64,000 nucleotides of DNA. It comes from Xanthomonas sp. F10. Its GTDB lineage: Bacteria > Pseudomonadota > Gammaproteobacteria > Xanthomonadales > Xanthomonadaceae. The notes beneath the pieces were generated by a model. It was not told the DNA's origin. It ran no database searches and saw only the letters and a program-made list of their open reading frames with translations. A program made the position numbers and the translations under genes. Positions 35,136 to 44,340 of this stretch are shown piece by piece; the first letter of the stretch is position 1, and the number at the start of each line of letters is the position of its first letter. The stretch spans positions 992,001 to 1,056,000 of the forward strand of contig NZ_JACHNP010000002.1 in assembly GCF_014206815.1 (NCBI RefSeq), given 5' to 3'.

Positions 35136-37109
35136 CTACTTGCCGCCGCACTGAATATCCTTGCCCGGCCCGGTCTCGATGGTGGCCAGCAGCGCGGCGG
35201 GCGGGGCGATGCTGCCCAGGGCGACGGCGATCGCGCCGCGTACGCCTAGGGCCTTGAAGTCGGGGCGGAAGCTCGGGTCCTTGAAGGTGCCGCCGACGCG
35301 CAGCGGCGAGCGCAGGGCGAGGATGCTGTGGTCCTTGGGCTGCGCCTTCAGCAGCAGGTCCAGGCGCTCCTGGCCCAGGTCGATGGTGCCGCTGCCGACC
35401 AGCAGGGTGTCGGTGCTGTCGAAGGCCAGGGCGCGTGAGGTCATCACCCCGCGCTGGACGCCGAAGTCTCCGAACGCGCAGCGCACAGGGATCTCGCGGT
35501 CCTTGGTCACCAGGTACTTCAGCGATTCGGCGATATCCAGACCGGCCAGTTCCATCACCAGGTTGCTGATGCGGCCCTTGCCCATGCCGACGGCGACGTT
35601 CCCGTCGGCGCTGCCGAGCATCTGCGCGATCGAGTTGCCGCTGCCGGCCAAGGCGATCTCGCCGCCGATCGCACCCGCCGCTTCCTTGGCGAGCTTGCCG
35701 TCGGGAAACAGCTTGCCCAACTGCACGCCGCGGATCGACACCTGCGCTCGGGTGAACAGCGTGGGCTTGCGCGCATCCATGCGGATGTCCGAGCGCAGGT
35801 CGCCGCCGGCCACGCCGAAGTTCAACGGTTGCAGCAAGAGCACGCCGTCATCGAGCTTCAGGTGCGCGTCCATGTCGTCCAGCGGTAACGACGGCGCATT
35901 GATGCGCTGCGCCTTCCAACGCACGTCCGCGTCCATCGCGCGCAACTTGCCCAGATCGTACGGGGTGGATGGCAGCACCTTGTCGGTGGCGGCGAGCTTG
36001 GCCGCTTGCGCCTTCTGCTCGGCGTTGGCGGTCTCGCCGGCGCCGGTGCGCGGCGGCGCGCCGACGAAGCCGGCCAGGTCGTCGAAATCCAGGCGTTGCG
36101 AACGCAGGTCGGCGCGCAGGAACGGGCGCTGCCCGGCGGTGTCGATCTGCACTGTGCCGGCCAGGTCGCTGTCGCCGGCGCGGCCGCGGAAGTCCTGGTA
36201 GCGCCAGCGCTCGCCGTCGCGCTGCAGACGCCCGTCGAGTTGGTAGGGCGGCGTGGAGGGGATGGCGATGCCCAGCAGCGGATACAGATGCGCCATGTCG
36301 GCGCCGGCCAGTTGCAGTTGCAGGTCGAACACGCGCAACTGGAACGGATTGGTCAGCGTGCCGCGCATGTGCGCGCGGGTGCTGCCGGCGCTGCCGCGCA
36401 GGTCGACGCGGAACGGATGGTCGCTCTCGCTCAGTTCCAGTGGCGAGGCGGTATTGCCTTTCAGGGTGAAGGGATTGCCGCGCCAGCGGCCGTCGCCGCT
36501 GACCGCGATCGGCGGCGCGGCGTCGCCGCGGCGGCGCTGCCCGACCTGGCTGTCGACGGCGATGTCGATCTCGGTGCGTCCGGCCGGGTCCTGGAAACGC
36601 AGATGTCCCTGCTGCACCAGCAAGGCGCCCAGCACCACCGGCCTGCCGCCGTCGTCGGACTGGCCGAACGCCCAGTTGCCGGGCTGTCCGGCCGGGCCGG
36701 TCTCCAGCAGCAGATCGGGCTTGGTCAGGCGAATCTCGGGAATGCGCACGCGGCCGCGCAGCAGCGGCCACAGCGCGATATCCAGTTCGGCACGGTCGGC
36801 GCTGGCCATCTGCGGCTGCTTCGACCAGTCGGCATTGGCGAAGCGCAGGCGATCGCCGCGCACGGTGACGATGCGGCCCAGGTCCACATCCAGGTTGCCG
36901 TCGATATGGAAGGCGCGGCCGGTGCGTGCCTGCACCGCGCGTTCCACCGGCGCCTTGAACCAGTTCCAATCGAAGATCAGGATGATGACGAGCAGGAGCA
37001 GCACCAGCGCGCCGAGCACGAATGGCCAGCGCCGCAGGCGGCCGTCGTTGCGCCGCCAGGGCCAGGAGCGGCGGCGTGCGCCGGATGCGGAAGCAGGGTC
37101 GGGAGCCAT
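35136..37109 (-). CDS. AsmA family protein
   Basis: A 657-residue inner-membrane-anchored periplasmic protein. After a basic N-terminus a single transmembrane helix (about 30-47, GALVLLLLVIILIFDW) leads into the AsmA N-terminal chorein-like region (FKAPVERAVQARTGRAFHIDGNLDVD). A long beta-strand-rich body follows, then the C-terminal AsmA_2 part (ALRSPLRVGGTFKDPSFRPD). AsmA-like proteins resemble lipid-transport bridges between the inner and outer membranes and affect outer-membrane assembly. The C-terminus ends in DIQCGGK. It is followed upstream by a separate hemolysin-III gene on the same strand. Confidence 0.92.
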   Translation of the reverse strand: MAPDPASASGARRRSWPWRRNDGRLRRWPFVLGALVLLLLVIILIFDWNWFKAPVERAVQARTGRAFHIDGNLDVDLGRIVTVRGDRLRFANADWSKQPQMASADRAELDIALWPLLRGRVRIPEIRLTKPDLLLETGPAGQPGNWAFGQSDDGGRPVVLGALLVQQGHLRFQDPAGRTEIDIAVDSQVGQRRRGDAAPPIAVSGDGRWRGNPFTLKGNTASPLELSESDHPFRVDLRGSAGSTRAHMRGTLTNPFQLRVFDLQLQLAGADMAHLYPLLGIAIPSTPPYQLDGRLQRDGERWRYQDFRGRAGDSDLAGTVQIDTAGQRPFLRADLRSQRLDFDDLAGFVGAPPRTGAGETANAEQKAQAAKLAATDKVLPSTPYDLGKLRAMDADVRWKAQRINAPSLPLDDMDAHLKLDDGVLLLQPLNFGVAGGDLRSDIRMDARKPTLFTRAQVSIRGVQLGKLFPDGKLAKEAAGAIGGEIALAGSGNSIAQMLGSADGNVAVGMGKGRISNLVMELAGLDIAESLKYLVTKDREIPVRCAFGDFGVQRGVMTSRALAFDSTDTLLVGSGTIDLGQERLDLLLKAQPKDHSILALRSPLRVGGTFKDPSFRPDFKALGVRGAIAVALGSIAPPAALLATIETGPGKDIQCGGK

Positions 37110-37161
37110 GCGGCCATCCTAGGCAGCTGCCGTGCACGGGGTGCGAAAGCGAGCGGCCGCC

Positions 37162-37833
37162 TCAGAGCACCTGGCCGGTCACCGCCACGAAGTGGCAGAC
37201 GCTGCCGGCGAGCACGAACAGATGCCAGATGGCGTGGAAGTAGCGCACGGTGTCGCGCTGATAGAAATACGTGCCCAGGGTGTAGAACAGGCCGCCGGCC
37301 AGCAGCCAGCCCAGGGTCCAGGCATCGATGGAACGCAGCAGCGGTTCGATCGCCACCACGATCAGCCAGCCCATGGCGATGTACAGGATGGTGGAGAGCA
37401 GGCGGAAGCGGCCGGTGAAGAACAGTTTGAAGATCACCCCGGCCACGGCGATGGTCCAGATCGCCGCGAACAGGCCCCAGCCCCACGGGCCGCGCAGGCC
37501 GATCAGGGTGAACGGGGTGTAGGTGCCGGCGATCAGCAGGTAGATCGCGCAGTGGTCGAAGATCTGCAGGCGCGCCTTGGCGCCTGGATGCGGAATGGCG
37601 TGGTACAGGGTGGACGCCACGTACAGCAGCAGCAAGGTGACGCTGAACACGATGGCGGTGGCGAGCTGCCAGCCATCGCCGTAGATGGCGGCGAGGGTGA
37701 TCAGCACCGAGCCGCCGGCCAGCGCGGCGATCGCGCCGAGGCCGTGGGTCAGCGCACTGGCGAGTTCGTCGCGCCAGTCCGTGGAAGGCTGCGCGTCGGC
37801 GTTCGAGTAAGCGGGCGACCGGTCTGCATCCAT
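37162..37833 (-). CDS. trhA: hemolysin III / YqfA-TrhA family membrane protein
   Basis: A 223-residue seven-helix membrane protein of the PAQR-like hemolysin III family. DELASALTHGLGAI, the metal-ligand region YVASTLYHAIPHPGAKARLQIFDHCAIY and C-terminal YFHAIWHLFVLAGSVCHFVAV carry the conserved Ser/His/Asp set. Despite the name, E. coli and Bacillus relatives act in membrane energetics and lipid homeostasis rather than lysis. The length is typical. Confidence 0.92.
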   Translation of the reverse strand: MDADRSPAYSNADAQPSTDWRDELASALTHGLGAIAALAGGSVLITLAAIYGDGWQLATAIVFSVTLLLLYVASTLYHAIPHPGAKARLQIFDHCAIYLLIAGTYTPFTLIGLRGPWGWGLFAAIWTIAVAGVIFKLFFTGRFRLLSTILYIAMGWLIVVAIEPLLRSIDAWTLGWLLAGGLFYTLGTYFYQRDTVRYFHAIWHLFVLAGSVCHFVAVTGQVL

Positions 37834-37899
37834 GGGTCCGCACGGTAGCGCAATTGCGAGCGGTTCGCATCCGCTGCGGCGCAGGACTGCGACGCCGTT

Positions 37900-37926
37900 G
37901 GGCGTGCGCTCATCCGGCGCACGCCC
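37900..37926 (-). terminator. GC-rich hairpin downstream of prfC
   Basis: GGGCGTGCGC and its complement form a 10-bp stem with a 7-nt loop, 15 bp after the prfC stop. No U-run follows, so it may be a weak or rho-assisted terminator. Confidence 0.5.
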
Positions 37927-37941
37927 GCGGTCACAGGGCGG

Positions 37942-39546
<1,605 letters not shown>

Positions 39547-39673
39547 GGGCGGCACGCCCGCAAGGGGCGTCATCGGCAACGGAGGAAGCCGCCGATTATA
39601 GCGTGCTTGCCGACAGGGCCGTTCAGTTGCGCACTTCGCGATGCGGAGGCTTGCCGGCCTGTCGATGATGGCG

Positions 39674-40606
39674 CTAGGGCGGGGTGGGATGGGCGAAGCG
39701 CAGTTCGCCCAGTGGGCCGGCCATCCGGAACGGCACCGATTGCAGGCGCAGGCCGCGGTTGAGCTGGAGGGCGAAATGCAGGTGCGGGCCGCTGCTCAGG
39801 CCGGTATTGCCGGACAGGCCGAGACGCTCGCCGCGCCGCACCGCCTGGCCGACCTGCACCTGCACGCCACCGGCGGCCAGGTGCGCATAGATCGCCATGC
39901 TGCCGTCGGCGTGCACCACCCGCACCAGGTTGGCGGCCTGGCCCAGGCGTGGATCGGTGCCAGACTCGCGGAAGTCGTCGCGTACCTCCATCACCACGCC
40001 CTCGCGCGCGGCCAGTATCGGCGTGCCCTCGGGCAGGGCGAAGTCCAGCGCATAGGCATTGGCCGGATCGCGATGGCTGAACGCGCCGCCGAAGCCCTGG
40101 TCGATGCGCACCGGGCGATCGGCGAAGGGCAGGGCGTACAGCACCGCGTCGGCATGGGCGCGCGGCGAGCCGGGCACCGCCTCGATGCGCAGCCGGGCGC
40201 CATCGGCCCCCGTCTCGGCCAGGTCGCCGGGCGGATACAGGCGTGCGACCACGCGGCGCTCGCCGGCGGCCAGCTCCACGGTTAGCGGCAGCGCGGGTAC
40301 GGCGGTGAAGTCGGCGCGGTCGCCCAGCAGGCGGATCTGCACCGGGCCGCCGAGCGGATTGCCCAGCGCGACCTCGCGCAGGCCGCTGTCGCGGGCCTTC
40401 ACCTCCAGCCATGCCGGGGGCGGTGGTGGCACGGGCCGCGGGGCATTCCAGCGCAGCAGCGGCTGCGCCGGTGCGCCGGTCGCTGCCGCCAGCGACAGGA
40501 CCACGGCAAGCCAGCGGCAGGGACGGCGTCGGCGCACGGACGGGAGGCGCGATGGGGGAAACGGAGTATGGCCGAGGCCAGGGATCGAAAAATCATATCG
40601 CTTCAT
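39674..40606 (-). CDS. M23 family metallopeptidase
   Basis: A 310-residue exported LytM-type peptidase. A basic N-terminus and hydrophobic segment (about 28-44, ending APAQ) act as signal. A beta-rich domain precedes the M23 domain, which carries [21 protein letters not shown] (H-x(n)-D zinc ligands), the GMV-type strand VVMEVRDDF and the terminal [10 protein letters not shown] (HxH). Such enzymes cut peptidoglycan cross-bridges or act as cell-separation activators. ATG 40606 is used. A longer ATG (40645) with GGTGGAG upstream is possible but would run into the riboswitch promoter on the other strand. Confidence 0.88.
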   Translation of the reverse strand: MKRYDFSIPGLGHTPFPPSRLPSVRRRRPCRWLAVVLSLAAATGAPAQPLLRWNAPRPVPPPPPAWLEVKARDSGLREVALGNPLGGPVQIRLLGDRADFTAVPALPLTVELAAGERRVVARLYPPGDLAETGADGARLRIEAVPGSPRAHADAVLYALPFADRPVRIDQGFGGAFSHRDPANAYALDFALPEGTPILAAREGVVMEVRDDFRESGTDPRLGQAANLVRVVHADGSMAIYAHLAAGGVQVQVGQAVRRGERLGLSGNTGLSSGPHLHFALQLNRGLRLQSVPFRMAGPLGELRFAHPTPP

Positions 40607-40619
40607 CCGAATAAAGAGA

Positions 40620-40648
40620 TTGACATTGCCGAAAATCGCTGGCATCGT
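40620..40648 (+). promoter_or_regulatory. promoter of the SAM-riboswitch / metX operon
   Basis: TTGACA (40620-40625), a 17-bp spacer and a weak CATCGT (40643-40648) place the transcription start near 40655, exactly at the 5' strand of riboswitch stem P1. Confidence 0.55.
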
Positions 40649-40654
40649 GGCTCC

Positions 40655-40769
40655 ACCATCGAGACCGGCGGAGGGACAGGCCCTTTGATGCCGGGGCAGC
40701 CAGCGGACGCGCAAGCGACCGTGTAGGTGCCAAATCCTGCGGGGACCACCGCGTCCGCCGAAAGATGGT
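40655..40769 (+). promoter_or_regulatory. SAM-I (S-box) riboswitch
   Basis: The conserved S-box core is present in order: ATCGAGACCGGCGGAGGGAC, GGCCCTTTGATGCCGGGGCA, a P3 stem closed by a GCAA tetraloop (CGC-GCAA-GCG), AGGTGCCAAATCCTGC, and the 3' GAAAGATGGT. P1 pairs ACCATC (40655-40660) with GATGGT (40764-40769). It binds S-adenosylmethionine and should shut off the downstream methionine genes when SAM is abundant. This recognition is by motif, without a covariance search. Confidence 0.92.
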
Positions 40770-40774
40770 TCGAT

Positions 40775-40791
40775 CCATGCCCTCTGCATGG
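40775..40791 (+). promoter_or_regulatory. expression-platform hairpin holding the first ATG
   Basis: CCATGC-CCTCT-GCATGG is a perfect 6-bp stem just after the aptamer, and the first ATG of the operon (40788) lies in its 3' arm. The 5' arm CCAT can alternatively pair with ATGG of P1, so SAM binding could favour the start-masking hairpin. No T-run follows, which argues for translational rather than termination control. Confidence 0.5.
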
Positions 40792-41879
40792 CGAACGCGA
40801 GCTCCGCGAAGCTCGATGGCCGTTCCTCCCTGGATACCGCCATGCGCCTCGTGAACTCGCCTGATCGCTCCACCTCCGCCACTCCGTCCCACGACCGCGT
40901 TGCCGCGCCGGCCGACGGCGTGCACGCGATGCGTGGCGAGGTCGCCGTCGCGTTGCCGCTGCGCCATGCCGGCGTGCAACTGCTGCGCCTGCGCTACGAG
41001 TTGAGCGGCCCGGTCGTCGCACCGGTGGTGTTCGTCGCCGGCGGCATCTCCGCGCACCGTCATCTGGCCGCCAACGCCAGCTTTCCCGAGAAGGGCTGGG
41101 CCGAAGGCCTGGTCGGGCCGGGGCGGGCGCTGGATCCGACCCAGCGGCGGCTGCTGGCATTCGATTTCGTCGGCGCCGACGGCAGCCTGGACGCGCCGAT
41201 CGACAGCGCCGACCAGGCCGATGCCATCGCCGCGCTGCTGGACGCGCTGGACATCGCGCAATTGCAGGGGTTCGTCGGCTACTCCTACGGCGCGCTGGTC
41301 GGCCTGCAACTGGCGGTGCGGCATCCGCAACGCCTGCACAAGCTGATCGCGGTCAGCGGCGCGCACCGCGCGCATCCGTATGCCGCGGCCTGGCGCGCGC
41401 TGCAGCGCCGCGCGGTGGCGCTGGGTCAGCTGCAGTGCGCCGAGAGCCACGGGCTGTCGTTGGCGCGGCAGTTCGCCATGCTCAGCTATCGCACCCCCGA
41501 GGAATTCGGCGAGCGCTTCGACGCGGCGCCGGAAGTGATCAACGGCCGCGTCCGCGTCGCCGCCGAAGACTACCTGGACGCCGCCGGCGCGCAGTACGTG
41601 GCGCGCACCCAGGTCAACGCCTACCTGCGCCTGTCCGAATCCATCGACCTGCACCGCATCGATCCGGCCGCCGTCGCCGTGCCCACGGTGGTGGTGGCGG
41701 TCGAAGGCGACCGCCTGGTGCCGCTGTCGGACCTGGTCACCCTGGTCGAAGGGCTGGGCCCGCGCGGCAGCCTGCGCGTGCTGCGTTCGCCCTACGGCCA
41801 CGACGCCTTCCTGAAAGAAACCGATCGCATCGACGCGATTCTCGCCACCGCCCTTCGCCCCACCGGAGTTGCCGCATGA
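40788..41879 (+). CDS. metX: homoserine O-acyltransferase, MetX-like alpha/beta hydrolase fold
   Basis: A protein of up to 363 residues, first in the SAM-riboswitch operon. The core matches the MetX family: VVFVAGGISAHRH (oxyanion loop), GYSYGALVGLQLAVRHP with nucleophile S166, and the C-terminal YGHDAFLKE with catalytic H338. It should acylate L-homoserine at the start of methionine synthesis. The elbow GYSYG differs from the usual G-x-S-M/L-G, and the protein is compact, so acyl donor and exact activity are inferred. Starts at 40788, 40842 and 40929 are all possible; none has a clear ribosome-binding site. The stop overlaps metB by four bases. Confidence 0.85.
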   Translation: MANASSAKLDGRSSLDTAMRLVNSPDRSTSATPSHDRVAAPADGVHAMRGEVAVALPLRHAGVQLLRLRYELSGPVVAPVVFVAGGISAHRHLAANASFPEKGWAEGLVGPGRALDPTQRRLLAFDFVGADGSLDAPIDSADQADAIAALLDALDIAQLQGFVGYSYGALVGLQLAVRHPQRLHKLIAVSGAHRAHPYAAAWRALQRRAVALGQLQCAESHGLSLARQFAMLSYRTPEEFGERFDAAPEVINGRVRVAAEDYLDAAGAQYVARTQVNAYLRLSESIDLHRIDPAAVAVPTVVVAVEGDRLVPLSDLVTLVEGLGPRGSLRVLRSPYGHDAFLKETDRIDAILATALRPTGVAA

Positions 41880-43093
41880 GCACTGCCCACGACACCGATC
41901 TGCCCTGTAGTGCCGCCACCGCTGCGGTCCGCGCCGGTATCGACCGCGACACCGCCTACGGCGCGGTGACCCCGCCGATCGTGCTGTCGTCGAACTTCAG
42001 CTTCGACGGCTTCGGCAACAAGCGCCAGTACGACTACACCCGCAGCGGCAACCCCACCCGGGACCTGCTCGGCGAAGCGCTGGCGGAACTGGAAGGCGGC
42101 GCCGGCGGTGTGATCACCGCCACCGGCATGGGCGCGATCAACCTGGTGCTCAACGCGCTGCTGCAGCCCGGCGACAAGCTGGTGGTGCCGCACGACGCAT
42201 ACGGCGGCAGCTGGCGGCTGTTCAACGCGCTGGCCAAGAAGGGCCACTTCGAGCTGATCACCGCCGACCTGACCGATCCGCGCTCGCTGGCCGATGCGCT
42301 GGCGCAGGCGCCGAAGCTGGTGTTGATCGAGACCCCGTCCAACCCGCTGCTGCGCATCACCGACCTGCGCTTCGTCATCGACGCCACGCACAAGGCCGGC
42401 GCGCTGGCGGTGGTCGACAACACCTTCCTGTCGCCGGCGCTGCAGACCCCGATCGCGTTCGGCGCCGACCTGGTGATCCACTCCACCACCAAGTACGTCA
42501 ACGGCCACAGCGACGTGGTCGGCGGCGCGGTGATCGCCGCCGATCCCGAGTTGCACCAGCAACTGGTGTGGTGGGCCAATGCGCTGGGCCTGACCGGCTC
42601 GCCGTTCGATGCGTTTCTGACCCTGCGCGGCCTGCGCACGCTGGACGCGCGCCTGCGCGCGCACCAGGAAAACGCGCAGGCGGTGGTGGAGCTGCTGACC
42701 ACGCACGCCGCGGTGCGCCAGGTGTACTACCCCGGCCTGGCCTCGCATCCGGGCCACGCGGTGGCGGCGCGGCAGCAGCGCGGCTTCGGCGCGATGATCA
42801 GTTTCGAACTGGCCGGCGGCGAGGCCGAGGTGCGCGCCTTCGTCGACGGCCTGCGCTACTTCACCCTGGCCGAATCGCTGGGCGGCGTGGAGAGCCTGAT
42901 CGCGCACCCGGCGACCATGACCCATGCGGCGATGACCGCCGAGGCGCGCGCCAAGGCCGGCATTTCCGACGGCCTGCTGCGCCTGTCGGTGGGCATCGAA
43001 TCCAGCGCGGACCTGGTCGCCGACCTGCAGGCCGGCCTGCAGCGCGCGCAGCGCGCCGGCGAGGCGCTGGCACGCAAACGGGTGGACGCGTGA
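41876..43093 (+). CDS. metB: cystathionine gamma-synthase / O-acylhomoserine sulfhydrylase
   Basis: A 405-residue PLP enzyme of the Cys/Met-metabolism family, replacing the acyl group of O-acylhomoserine with cysteine or sulfide. QYDYTRSGNPTRDLLGEALA, ITATGMGAINLVL, VDNTFLSPALQTPI and HSTTKYVNGHSDVVGG are present; the PLP lysine is K206. Subtype (cystathionine gamma-synthase versus direct sulfhydrylation) is not decidable by eye, but it resembles MetB more than MetZ. ATG overlaps the preceding stop (ATGA), and the stop overlaps the GTG of hom. Confidence 0.92.
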   Translation: MSTAHDTDLPCSAATAAVRAGIDRDTAYGAVTPPIVLSSNFSFDGFGNKRQYDYTRSGNPTRDLLGEALAELEGGAGGVITATGMGAINLVLNALLQPGDKLVVPHDAYGGSWRLFNALAKKGHFELITADLTDPRSLADALAQAPKLVLIETPSNPLLRITDLRFVIDATHKAGALAVVDNTFLSPALQTPIAFGADLVIHSTTKYVNGHSDVVGGAVIAADPELHQQLVWWANALGLTGSPFDAFLTLRGLRTLDARLRAHQENAQAVVELLTTHAAVRQVYYPGLASHPGHAVAARQQRGFGAMISFELAGGEAEVRAFVDGLRYFTLAESLGGVESLIAHPATMTHAAMTAEARAKAGISDGLLRLSVGIESSADLVADLQAGLQRAQRAGEALARKRVDA

Positions 43094-44175
43094 GCAGCGG
43101 GTTGGCCGATGCGCCGGCGGCGCCGCTGCGTGCGGCGCCCGCCACCGCAACTGCGCGGCTGGGCCTGCTGGGTACCGGCACGGTCGGTCGCGCCTTCGTC
43201 GCGCGTTACCAGGCGCTGCAGCAGCGCCGGCCCGGCTTGCCGACCTTCGCCTGGCTGGCCAATTCGCGCACCGTCGCCGACTGCGCGCTGGCACCGGCGC
43301 AGGCGCTGGCCGCAGCTAATGCCGCGGCACGCGGAACACAGGCGGTGACGCTGCCGGACGACCTGGCCCGGGGCGACATCGTGGTCGACGCCACCGCGAG
43401 CGAAGCGGTGGCGCAGCGCCATGCCGAATGGCTGCGGCGCGGTGTGCACGTGGTCACCGCCAACAAGCTCGGCCAGGGCGCCGCGTTGGCGCGCGCCGAA
43501 CAGATCCATGCCGCGCGGCATGCCGCCAGCACCCACTACGGCGACAGCGCCACGGTCGGCGCCGGGCTGCCGTTGCTGAGCAGCCTGCGCGCGCTGGTCG
43601 CCGGCGGCGACCACATCCACGCGGTGGAAGGCGTGCTGTCCGGCTCGCTGGCCTGGCTGTTGCACCGCTACGACGGCTGCCGTTCCTTTTCCGAGTGCGT
43701 GCGCGAGGCCGCGGCCGCCGGCTACACCGAACCCGATCCGCGCGAGGACCTGTCCGGCGAGGACGTGCGGCGCAAGTTGCTGATCCTGGCCCGTGCCGCG
43801 GGCCTGCCGTTGCGCGCCGAGCAGGTGCAGGTGGCGTCGCTGGTGCCGGCAGAGCTGGCCGCAGTGCCGCTGGCGCAGCTGGATGCCGCGTTGGAACTAC
43901 TGGACGCGCCGTTGGCGGCGCGCCTGGCGCAGGCGCAGGCCGACGGTGCCTGCCTGCGCTTCGTCGGCCGCTTCGATGCGCACGGCGCCTCGGTCGGCCT
44001 GCGCGCGCTGCCGCTGACGCATCCGCTGGCCAGCGGCGCCGGCACCGACAACCGCGTCGCCATCCACAGCGACCGCTACCTGCAGCAGCCGCTGCTGATC
44101 CAGGGGCCGGGCGCCGGTGCCGACGTCACCGCGGCGGCCTTGCTCGACGACGTGCTGCGGATCGCGGTGCGCTGA
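43090..44175 (+). CDS. hom: homoserine dehydrogenase
   Basis: A 361-residue NAD(P)-dependent homoserine dehydrogenase without aspartokinase or ACT domain. The Rossmann motif LGLLGTGTVGRAFV lies near residue 20. VVTANKLGQGAALAR and YGDSATVGAGLPLL follow, and the catalytic signature is GVLSGSLAWLLHRYDG with GYTEPDPREDLSGEDVRRKL. The GTG start overlaps the metB stop. Placing hom last gives an operon that makes homoserine, activates it and forms cystathionine, all under SAM control. Confidence 0.94.
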   Translation: MSSGLADAPAAPLRAAPATATARLGLLGTGTVGRAFVARYQALQQRRPGLPTFAWLANSRTVADCALAPAQALAAANAAARGTQAVTLPDDLARGDIVVDATASEAVAQRHAEWLRRGVHVVTANKLGQGAALARAEQIHAARHAASTHYGDSATVGAGLPLLSSLRALVAGGDHIHAVEGVLSGSLAWLLHRYDGCRSFSECVREAAAAGYTEPDPREDLSGEDVRRKLLILARAAGLPLRAEQVQVASLVPAELAAVPLAQLDAALELLDAPLAARLAQAQADGACLRFVGRFDAHGASVGLRALPLTHPLASGAGTDNRVAIHSDRYLQQPLLIQGPGAGADVTAAALLDDVLRIAVR

Positions 44176-44184
44176 ACGAAGTGA

Positions 44185-44214
44185 ACGACGCCCGCACTCA
44201 GTCGCGGGCGTCGT
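44185..44214 (+). terminator. strong hairpin after hom
   Basis: An 11-bp perfect stem (ACGACGCCCGC) with an 8-nt loop starts nine bases after the hom stop. The U-run is missing, so termination strength is uncertain. Confidence 0.6.
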
Positions 44215-44340
44215 GATCGGGCTTGGCTGGCGATGACGGCCAGCCGGCAAGTTGTCGGCATGGCCCGCAACGCAGAGACGGCTGCGGTGCGGGCCACGTG
44301 GTGCGGCCATCGCGCGTCGCGCGGCGGCCGGCGCCTCACC

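Noticed and set aside
40606-40645. Longer start (ATG 40645) for the M23 peptidase
   Set aside because: It has a fair ribosome-binding site, but it would make the coding region overlap the promoter of the SAM riboswitch on the other strand. Kept only as an alternative.
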